Part shown: one piece after another, positions 35,696 through 45,466 of the stretch
How positions within the stretch are numbered: position 1 is the first letter of the stretch
How the letters are laid out: each line of letters opens with the position of its first letter
NCBI GenBank assembly: GCA_022605955.1
Contig: JAKCOZ010000022.1
Location: forward strand, 1,240,001-1,304,000
Length of the DNA: 64,000 nt
Direction: 5' to 3'
Source: Rallus limicola
Taxonomy: Eukaryota > Chordata > Aves > Gruiformes > Rallidae
The notes under the pieces: model-generated
Database searches by the model: none
What the model was told of the DNA's origin: nothing
What the model saw: only the letters and a program-made list of their open reading frames with translations
Translations under genes and position numbers: made by a program

Positions 35696-38600
35696 CTTAG
35701 CAGCTCTGTGTCATGCAAACCCTGAGCAAACACCTCAATCAGTGGATGCCCCATGCTAAGCCTCAGCACCCAGCCAGCCCTGCAGCATTTCCCCTGGGCA
35801 GCCCTTCAAGACAACAACCTCAGGACAGAGGCCTCCAGCTAAAACAGTGATTCTGCTGTGAGTAGAACAAGGGAATGATAAAAGCCCTGAAAATGTCACT
35901 GCAGAGAGACCCTGTGCTAAGAGCTGCAGCGGTTTTGCTCACCCAGGAATAAGAAGCAGTGAGGTGAGGATGCTGAGGGATCACGGAGCATCACAGTGAG
36001 TGGCCAGGACAGCATCAATTGAGAGATGCCTCTAAAAGGCTCCCTGACATCCCAACAGGAAGCGACACAATCACAGGTGTCACCTTATTTCTGAGTTTTT
36101 AAGTGGAATGCTGCAAAACGGAGACTTAAAAACAAAAGTTAGCTACAATGTCAGAAGTACTTAGAAAGATGCACTCCTGTAGAAGCATTTCTAAAGAAGT
36201 GTTGCTGCCTTGATCTCGTTCAGTGAGAGGAAATTCACTCAGTGAGAAATGCAGGTGAGGGCTCTATGGCCCTGGCAGTGTCAGCAAATGCCACTTCAGC
36301 TGAAACAACTGCTCGTCTCTTTTTTTCAGCTAGCATTATCTTCCCTGTCTCCCTGCCTCTTGTCTCCTCTCAGAAGCCTGAAAACAACCTCACTCTCCCA
36401 CCGGCTTCAGCAGCTTACTCCATCCTTTCTCCTGCTGTTCTCCCGGAGGACCCCACTTGTTCTTTTACATTCCTACCACGGGGCATCTTTTCCAGAGGGA
36501 TGCCCTAGAAAAACCTATTACTTGGTAATGGGTGCTCCAAAGTTTCCCAAAACACCCTCATTGCCTACGAATCCCACCATTTTAACTGTCTCCAGGTTGG
36601 CTAGCATTAACAGCTTGGATTTTTTAACATCCTTCAGAGCGTGCTTGACACGGTGCTATGACTTAGTGGAGATGATGTGTCACATTTTTGACCTAATGTA
36701 CCAGTTATTTTAAATACAAAAGTGAGATTCTACTCTGTACTTGTTGCTCAGAGTGCAGGAAGAGCTCTCCACAAGCGCAATGGGATGGAGAGGAACCACA
36801 GCCACCCGCATCTCTAATGGAAACCGATTTTGGTCCAGCAGAAAGCCGTAATGATGTAATGGTCTCTGGCATTTTACCTTGATAATGTCATGGTATTTAT
36901 AGTCTTTTTAATACATTTCATGACATAATGCTGTCTTGTACCTGGTTTTCATGAGATCAATGAGAGAGAATTATAACCTTTTGATTTTCTTCCACCTCCA
37001 TGAGTTGCACGTGAACAGATTCAGGAAAAAATGTGGTTTGCATCTGGCCAGGTGGGAAGCCCAACCCTGCACAGTGCAGGGCAGTTGTGAGTGCAAGGAG
37101 AGAGCAGTGGCAAGCATGTGGGTTTCTTATCCTACTGCATCTCAGCCATTCTGTACTGGAGCATCTTCCTTCCTCCCACCACATGTGAGCACGATTGCAA
37201 AGGCTTCCTTGAGCACTGCCCGCTGGGCACCACCATCTTTTCATTAGGAATAAAAAGACAGCAGAATCACATCTGCAAATTAGAAGTTGGCATCCCATGG
37301 ATGGTTTAGCTGCATCCTGGATGTCTGAAACACCATGCCTTTCAGATGGCTAGATCCATGCATACCGTGGTCTGCGTGTATGTGTTAGAAGGGCTTTAAT
37401 GTATTTGCTAATTTGTAATTGTCAGGATTATCAGCCATGGGTGGCTTCTCCCCAGTGTCAAAGGGCTGTCAGGACAAGGCAGGCGACTGATGCACAGCCA
37501 GCAAAACGGAAAAAATGGAAACATGGACAGGAAGGTGATGGGAGTGTTTAAAAAAGGTGATGGAGCCCATGGGTCTCATTCTCGGGATGAAAATAGAGGC
37601 TCTGTGGGGGAGTCGTGTCTTGCCCATGGGCAATGCATCCCACCGTCTCCCTTCACAGCTGGGAGTGTTCAGCAGCAATCCCCCTCATCCTCCTCCAGCA
37701 GCAGGACCCAGTGCAGCAGAAGGAGCCACCTGTTCCCGGTGAGGCCCCGCTGCAGCTTGTGTTGCAACTGCTCCTGCCCATCTGCTCCTGCTGCGGGAGC
37801 GAGAGTGGGGTAGGGTGGTGGGATCTGGCATCTCCTCCATCTGTGCTGGAAGAAGGAGAGGTTTGCCCTGGCCACTTCTGACCTGGGAGGCTGGGCGATG
37901 CCATGGCATGCTCTCAGGGGTGTCGTTTCAAGCACAGCAAACCCCCTGCCTGTCCTCACCATCTGATGCCATCCCTGGCTCAGGTGCAGCCCAGGCAGTT
38001 CAGCACAGGTCCAGATACACTGACACCCACCACCTGCATAGACAGGCACGTTGTACCCAGGTTAAACTTGGCCTCTCTGATACTTTACTGACTCCTCAAT
38101 GCGCAGAACTGAGCTCAAGCCTCAGCTTTGCAAATACTGCATGGAAAATGTGATCAAACCATTGGGTCTCCCTTCTGCTGGGGGACTAAAATACCCTGCT
38201 GTTTCCTTGGCAGTGTGAGCATCTTGTGGCAGGGCTTGCAAAGAGAGTGCCTGACCATGGGTGAGCCTCTGGGCACTACTCCAGTAACCTCGTTGCCAGC
38301 AGACTTTTATAATGGATTTTTTTCAGCCTTGTGGTAAAACTTGCATTGCTTTTAACCCCGATTTGGGGCACCTGCCACTCAGTGTCACTGGAGGTTTGCT
38401 CCTAGGAGCTCCCAGGACACGCCACGCATTGTCATGATGCTGTGCAAGAAGAATGGTCCATTCATTCAAGACAAGCTCTGATGCCATGGTAGCAAACGAG
38501 GTTAACAAACTCTGGGCTGAAACAGGAGATACCTTTGAGCCAGCTGCACAGTTGGCCTCTTCCAGGTCTCTAGGCAGAGAAAGGATGGGAAAGACTCCCA

Positions 38601-38946
38601 TGTCCAGGCAAACTGTAGCAGCTGTGGCCCTTGAACATCACCAACATCTGTGCTGCACCGAGTCCCTCGTTTCTCTGTGATGCATTTCGTGCTGCAAGAT
38701 CTCCAACATCCCTCTGAACCTTATTGTCCTTAATCTGGGTAAAAAGCCTTGGGGAAGATAGTATAATCCCCTGGTTCAGAACCTGAACCAGCCCTGGAAG
38801 GTCAGTGGTAGTCTCCCCCCTCACCCCACCCACTTTCCTTGAGACCTCCCCTTCCCTCCTGGAGTGGTGACAGGGACCTTAACAGGGCCCTGCTGAGCAC
38901 TATATCTGTTTGCTGTGGGGGGACCCCAAATTGAAGGTATGGCAGA
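35696..38946. other. Intergenic DNA, no supported gene
   Basis: Unique DNA. The AT-rich block at ~36830-36990 (GTAATGATGTAATGG, and a TTTAATACATTTCATGACATAA-type stretch) is the most conserved-looking non-coding piece here. Frames around 37.6-38.1 kb, up to 126 codons on both strands, are Ser/Pro/Gly-rich and not supported. Confidence 0.5.
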
Positions 38947-39905
38947 TGTGGTGGTTTGGCCCTGGCTGGAGGCCAGACACTCACCAAAGCTGCTCTGTCA
39001 CTGTCCTTTTCGGCTGGACAGGGGAGAAAATACATACTGAGTGGCTTAGGAGTGGAGATAAGGCCAGGGAGAGATCATTCTGCAATCAGCATCATTGGCA
39101 GAACAGACTCAACACAGAATAAAGGAAAGGAAACTCTCTAATTGCTGGCCCTGCCCTGCACCCCCAGTGACACCAGAGTCGGGTGATGAGAAGTGTGACC
39201 AGATCTTAAAGCACCTTCCCCCACCCCTCCCTTCTCAGCAGACTGCACTTCAGTCAGGATTTTGCTTCCTTCCTCCCTCCCGCCTCATTGTGACATGGGA
39301 TGGGAGGACCAGACTGCTCCAGCCTAGTGCCCCACAGGGTCACCAGCCTCCCCCCAGCAAACCTGCTCCAGCATGAATCTCTCCCTTGCTCATCTCTGTG
39401 TCTCTGTCTCTCTCCATGGGCTGCAAGTGCTAGCAGAGGCTTGCTCCAACACAGGTTACAGCATCTCCTGCATGTCTCCACCTGCTCCAGCGTGGGGCCT
39501 CTCCATGGGCTGCAGGTGGGGTCTGGACCTTTTCCATGGGCTGCGGGGGGACACCTGCTCCACCATGGGTTTCTCCAGGGGCTGCTGAGACGTCTTTCTC
39601 TCTGGCACCAGGGGTGCCTCCTCTCCACCTTCCCTGGCCTTGGTGTCTGCACAGTTTCTTACATCTTCTCACTCCCTTATCTGGGGGCAAAATGCCCCTG
39701 CTTACATTTTTTTTTCTCTTCACTGTGATTCCCAGAGGTGCTGTGACCATCGCTGATGGGCTTGGCCTCTGTCAGCAACAACTCCAGCCTTGAGCTGGCT
39801 GGTGTTTGCTCTGTGGGGCCTGCAGAGAGCTTCTGGCTGCTGTAAGCAGCAGCCACCCTGCAGCCCTCCCCCTCCACCAGAAACCAGCCACACAAAACCA
39901 CAACA
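38947..39905. mobile_element. Solo LTR-like element (avian ERVL-type), ~960 bp
   Basis: The unit starts TGTGGTGGTTTGGCC and ends AAAACCACAACA, an imperfect inverted terminal repeat with TG/CA ends. Inside, 'gctccagcgtggggcctctc', repeated 'ctccatgggctgcaggt' phrases, 'ggtgtctgcacagtttctta' and 'accatcgctgatgggcttgg' match, as I recall them, the long terminal repeat of an ERVL-like retrovirus family common in birds. There is no gag, pol or env reading frame, so this is a solo LTR and cannot encode viral proteins. An AATAAA lies at 39118-39123. I remember the promoter side as reading on the minus strand, but orientation is not proven here. No clear target-site duplication is seen (GGCAGA against GCTGTA). 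Confidence 0.7.
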
Positions 39906-42047
39906 GCTGTACTTGAGTCTGGGCACTGAGACTCACTCCAGGTTCCCAGGAGACGTCGCCACTGTCTGGGACATCCCTGCGGCATGGAAACAGGGCTGGT
40001 GTGCAAGGACATTTCTGTGGCTGTACATCCTCTGAGCACAGGGACTTCAGCAGGAACTGCTTTTATTTGTAAAAAAACCCTTCCAAACCAGCAAAACATT
40101 CTGTCGCTATCCATCTGGGGCTTCCTCAGCCATAGGAGCAGTCCCCCTGGGGAGGAGGACACTGGGTTAGATGGCCTATTGTAATTTTTATGGGTTTTTT
40201 TATGTCATTTCGGTACCTGGTGTGCATCTCCTTGTCCTTGCCCTGGGAAGACAGAGCTCTCCATGCACAGCCATGGAAAAAAAAAAAGCTGTTAAAATTT
40301 CCATTGGCCTCTCTGCAAAAAGAAATAACTCTAAGGGGAGTAAATAAATTAGTTTATTAGCCATGAATTCAGCCTGGCTGGCTGGGAGTTACTCATTATT
40401 TTGCTGGCGGCTCGGGACGGGAGCCAAAGTAGCCGTGCTTGGCCCTTCCCGCACCTCACTGCGCACGTGGACTTGTTTTTGCAGTGCAGGGAACGGTGCT
40501 GGGTGTCGTTTCACTGCTTAGTGCTCAGTGGGGATGAATGTCCTGGGCTGCACAGGCTCTGTGCTGGGATAATGAGAGCCTTGCTAGCGCATTGAGCTGA
40601 TGCTCTGAGCCATGCAGGATCACGGCTCACTGGGACCTCCGTTGCCAGATGAGACAGCAGCTTTGCTTCTTGTACCTGTGATTTTCCAGGCCCAGCTGTT
40701 ACCTGGAGAAGCAGCAGAAATAAATATGTTCTGAAATCTGCACAGGGGTATTCAGGAAGCTGGAAGAGGTGACTTCTTATTGTAGGGGGCCTGGGTGCAG
40801 TGCAGACATGCGGTCATGCACAGGCAGGAGTCACTGCGCCCACCCCAGTACCCAAAAGGCATATGAAGGCCTCCACCACAGGGAAACCCTCTAACTCCCT
40901 GTTAGACTCAGCTCTGCCACCAGCCACCGCACCAGCACGGTGATGTCATTACGGCTTCGTTCCTCCATCAGATGTGCAGGGGTCCTGCGGCACCCGGGTA
41001 AAATGGCTCCTCTCCGACTGTATCTCTGTCACCAGGCCTCTGAAGGGCTAAATGGAGTGGGAAATAGTAGCTCTTGGTGTCCCAGTAAGGACCAGAGCCT
41101 GTGTGCCCTGAGGACACTTGAGCCCAGAACCTGGTCTAGCCTGTGGAGCTTCACCTCCAGCTTGAGTGGCTAAACCCGGGTGGTGGGAGAAGACAAGATA
41201 TGTCAGCTGAGATAAGAAACTAATGTCAGGTTCTTTTTGAAGGTGCATATTTTAATTTTGAAGCTTCCCCTTTGTAACTGTTCATGACCTGGTAGCAATG
41301 CCCTTTGCTTTGATGCAACAGACCCCATGCTTTCCCTTTTAAGCCTGTTTAGCATTGAAAGTGGGTTTGAGTGGATCTGACAGGAACGGGGCACATCACT
41401 GTCATGGAAGCTGAACACATTAATGGGGATGAACTGTTGTTATGGAGAAAACTTTTGGGAAGCTAGCACTGCTTTAGGGTCCTTGGGGTAAGGGCATATC
41501 ACCATCAGGCTGGAAAAGCAGCCTTGCACGGGGTGGTGTTGGTGCAACACAAGGACAGGTTAGATTCAGGTGTGACTTTGGGAAGCAGGCATCTTGCCAT
41601 GGCCTTTGAATTGTCTTTCTCCCCAAACAACATCTGCCAGGGGAGCGGGGGTCTCTGGCAGGGTGCAAGTCTCCAGCAAGCAGGGCTGCAGGGGGTTGGC
41701 ACAGCTCCCCGCACACACAGTGTGCACAAGGGTAAGAAGCAAAGCAAAGACTGGTGTCTGAGTGAGCTTTACAGGTTGGTTTATTTTTGGCTCTGTTCAC
41801 CTAGAAAAGTCTCTTGGCCCCACAGCACAATGACTGCTGCAGTGCTGCCTGCCCAGGGGCAGATGGATCCTGCTGGACCTGCTGCCGCTGCCACCAAAAC
41901 TCCTGCACCGAGACCCCAAGTGAGCTGCCTTCCCCTTCCCCCAGCACTGCTCAGGTGGGAGACCCAGCCTTGTGCTCTGCCATGAGCACCCAGGGCTGAG
42001 GCACCTGGAGCAGAGGGAAACTGCACCCTGCAAAAACAGCAGCAGTG
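39906..42047. other. Intergenic DNA, no supported gene
   Basis: Unique DNA. An AT-rich block with TAAATAAATTAGTTTATTAG lies at ~40340-40359. Frames at 41.5-42.3 kb are GC-driven, overlap on both strands and continue into the minisatellite, so none is accepted. Confidence 0.5.
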
Positions 42048-42151
42048 GGATCTGTGGGTGGGATGCCTGGGTAGGATGGCCAGGTGGGATGCCTGGGTGG
42101 GATGTATGGGTGGGATGCCTGGATGGGATGCCTGGGTGGGATGTATGGGAG
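42048..42151 (+). repeat. 13-bp minisatellite, eight units
   Basis: Eight head-to-tail units of consensus GGATGCCTGGGTG at 42048, 42061, 42074, 42087, 42100, 42113, 42126 and 42139. Variants include GGATGTATGGGTG twice, alternating with the consensus to give a 39-bp higher-order period in the second half. Because 13 is not a multiple of 3, translations change frame at each unit, so it is not a coding repeat. Confidence 0.93.
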
Positions 42152-45094
42152 GGAGGCCCTCCAAAGCACTTCCAACTTGTGCAGGGAGGGGAACAGCTAT
42201 GGCCTGGAAGGTCCCATGTATCTGCAAGTTGACCAGCAGGGACCTGAGGATGATGGTGAGAGGATGGTGTGGTCTGCCAGCAGAGAGCCATCGGCTCCAT
42301 CCTGTGTGCTGCCTGTGGAAGAGCAACATGGGGTGGTGTCAGCAGGGTGGCAAATTTCAGACCCCTGGAAGCTCTCTGGGTGAAGACTGACTGTGTGGGT
42401 CCTTTTATCTTCTTCCTTCCAGTTTCTTTGCTGAGCAGGGTGTGACTTTCCTCAGCTGGAAAAACTTACTCAGTGCTCTTTAAGGAGATGAATTCCTCTA
42501 GATTTGCCCTTCGACCAGTGTGTGCAGCAGCCACAGTCCTGCAGGGGAATTCACCAGAGTCTGTCTATGTAAGTAAAACCCTTGCAGACAGCAGGAAAAG
42601 TCATGTGCATGTTGCTACAGATACCCAATCCAGCAAAGCTTTTAACAGAAACAAAAGACAACATTGGTCCGTGTGGGACTTTTTAGCCCAGGACTGGCTG
42701 GGTTGGCACTCTGGCTGGTCCAGGCTCTCTCCAGGATGGGCTTCACCTTGCTGGGAAAATGCTATCCTGCTGAGAGCCACTCTGAGCAAGCTCTTTGGAA
42801 GCAGGAGGAGAGCCGATACCCCACAGGGGAACCAGATTTCAGCATCAAAACATGGTGTGAGGTAAACAGTGCCCGATGCCAGTGATTTGGGGCAGGCTGG
42901 CAGGTTCTCCTTGGGTGCACCTGGACAACCTGTCCCTGTATCCTATTCAGATGGGGCTTGCCTTGCAGTGTTGGGGAGGAGAAGTGGGGAGTGCTTTATA
43001 AGCAAAGTTTAATTTGGGCAGAATTATGAGAGGGCTGACGGCCCCACTGATGGTGATGGGCAAGGTGAGAGCAGAGGAACCTGCAGGCAGCTGCAAACCT
43101 ATTTGCTGCGATGCTTATAGAAAGAAGAAGGAAACAAAAAATATGATATGGTGATGGTGATGAGGATGATGAAGATAAACAACTGAGCTGGGACCCCAAA
43201 CCCTCAATACATGAGTGCTTTGCTGAGCATCGCCACAGCACACATTGCTAACCCCCTCATGGTTGGAAAGCTCTGATTTGCTTTCCCCAGGAAAGGTTGA
43301 AACATCAGATATGATGGCAAGCCCGTTGCAGAACAGCCCGAGGTCAGTGCCTGCTAAACTCACTGCAGAGCTGGGCTGGTCCCTCTAACACTGCCGCCGT
43401 CTCCCATTTGCTTGTGGAAGTAAAGCATTGGTCGGAGCTGGGTCCAACTCCAAACCTCCCAATCTCTGGGCGGTTCAACTTGACTTTGCAGGACGGGGAC
43501 CCCAGATCCCAGTGTCCTGGGACAGTGGCTTCAGGCCACGCATCCTGCAGCCAGGAGCAGCTCCCAGAGCTTCCTCCTGCCTGCAGAGCACAACTGTGGG
43601 GGCAGAACTGGGAGGCAAAGCTGCTGGGCAGGAGGGCGACACATGGCCTGGCTCAGGAGGGTCCTGCGCCCCCCACTCCCATATGCCAGGCATGAGCTGG
43701 ACTTCGTTAACACGTGTCCCCACCCCTTGGGCCTTATTTGCTCCCTTCTGCTCTGCATGGGGAGCCTCCAGCTGCCGAGCAGCCGGCAGCATGGCTGCTC
43801 TCCGTGGCTCTTGGCACGGCCGCCTGTGGTGCGGGAGCACAGAGGCGCCTGGTTTCGGGAGGTCGCTCTGGGTGCGGGGCTGCCTGGGGCGGGGGAGCAG
43901 CCCAGCTCTGCTGCAGCCTAAGCAGCCAGGCACAGAGCAGAGGTACCCCTGTGAGGGCCTCCGGAGGGGTACCTCATGTCTCACGCTCAATTTTTAGGGT
44001 AAAGAGCTCAAAGATAAATTCAAAGAACGGGAGCATGCGCTTTGTTTCCAAAAAAGTGGTAAAAATGCAACTTTTTAATGCAACTCCAGCTCCTTCTTCA
44101 GCAACAGAATTGCTTTCAGACTCCTGCAGTTGGGGGATGCTGCTGCGAGTGCACAGCACAAGTCCCTTCTCCCTGGGGCATCCCAGGAAGATGGACCACC
44201 CCCACCCCCACCACAGAGGGTACCTGTCCCCTGGGATGCCATCAAGCTGTCTCGCCCACGCAGCAACAGAAAGAGCTCCGTTTCCTCCTCCGCTCGCCAC
44301 ATCACAAACGGCAAACACCCAGTGGCTGTGGGTACACCCAGCCCGAGCTGCTCCGCTCCCCACGTCCCTCGGACCGGCACTGAGGCCCACTGCCCCACGC
44401 AGCTCCCGACCTCCCCTTGTCACCCGTGCTGTCCCCAGGGGCTTGCATGCCAGGTCAGCCACACTCGCCTCATGGTGTTGGCCATCCCCTGCCAGCCCTG
44501 CTCTGCCTGTGCCCCATACCGACCCTGCCCCACGTCTCTCCGGGTACTCCCCTGTACCCCAAGAGTTTCTTTCAAAACTCCATTTTTTCCTGAGCATCGA
44601 GGGTCCTCACGGGGGGGATAAACAGAAGAGGACAGAAGTGATGCCAGTTTCTTCTGAGGCTGAGCAGGAGTCAGGGCTGTCTCGGCACCCCCTGGCACAG
44701 AGCAGCGCCGTGGCTTCGCTGCGGTTGCCGGCTGCGGGGTGGTGAAAGGCAGGGCCAGGCAGCAGGGCCACACATGGGCAATGATCCTTGGGCTACTCTC
44801 CGAGCTCTTTCCATGACAGTCCTGGTCAGGTGGGAGGGAGGGATGGAGCGAGGGAGCCTCCCGCGTGGTGAGGGTCTACCTTCACCCTGTGACAGGGGCA
44901 GGGCTGGCCAGGCGCTGGCAACGGCACGGCTCAGTGGGGTGGAGAATGACGGCAAGCTGACCTCACGCAGGGTCCGGACCTCCTCAGGAGCAACAAAGCC
45001 GGTGCTGTCACCCCTCTACCATGGGGCGCCGGGCAGGTGGGGGTGTGTAAGCAGGGGGCTCCGGGTGGAGCTGAGCCTCTGTCCCCAGCCCAGG
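42152..45094. other. Intergenic DNA and probable 3' flank of the TMEM100-like gene
   Basis: GC-rich DNA with a GAT-type trinucleotide patch at ~43141-43176. A 343-codon plus frame at 43714-44745 is the longest in the window, but it is Pro/Ser/Ala/His-rich, overlaps long minus frames and has no domain. A minus-strand ATTAAA at 44074-44079, ~1 kb past the TMEM100-like stop and followed by T-rich sequence, could be that gene's polyadenylation signal. Confidence 0.45.
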
Positions 45095-45466
45095 TCATAG
45101 GGCTCCCTGCTCTAAAGAGACGGGCTCCTGACGCTGCCTCTTCCGCTGCCTCTCCCGTTTGGCCCGCCAGCACACGTAGGCGGCCACCAGCAGGCCCACC
45201 CCGAAGATCAAGGTGGCCACGGAGACCACCTTAGCGATGTCCATCTGTGGGCCATTGATGGTGAAGGTGATACACGTCGCCGCTACGCCGATGACCACGG
45301 AGACAATGCCGAAGGGGAAGATGCAGCGGTACCAGGATTTCTCCGTCCCACCCGTGGCCAGGGCCAGCTTGTTGAGCGTCGCGGTGGAGTCGGTGGCTGT
45401 GGCAAGCGGCAGCCCTGCTTTTCCTCCCTGCAGGCAAGTGAGTGAGTTGGACTTGCAGCCCATCAT
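45095..45466 (-). CDS. TMEM100-family two-pass membrane protein
   Basis: An intact 123-codon frame. The product belongs to the TMEM100 family: it has 'ALATGGTEKSWYRCIFPF' against the 'AATGGTELSCYRCIIPF' I recall for TMEM100, then two hydrophobic segments (about residues 48-70 and 79-100) and an Arg/Lys-rich tail (101-113) ending in EPVSLEQGAL. TMEM100 itself is ~134 residues, sits in plasma and internal membranes, and acts in BMP9/ALK1 endothelial signalling and in TRPA1/TRPV1 modulation. This N-terminus differs and the match is partial, so I infer a paralog of unknown role, perhaps the one named TMEM275 in mammals, which I cannot confirm. The start is the first ATG of an ATGATGG pair with A at -3. 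The frame stays open 52 codons further, but no acceptor precedes it, which suggests a single coding exon. Confidence 0.8.
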   Translation of the reverse strand: MMGCKSNSLTCLQGGKAGLPLATATDSTATLNKLALATGGTEKSWYRCIFPFGIVSVVIGVAATCITFTINGPQMDIAKVVSVATLIFGVGLLVAAYVCWRAKRERQRKRQRQEPVSLEQGAL

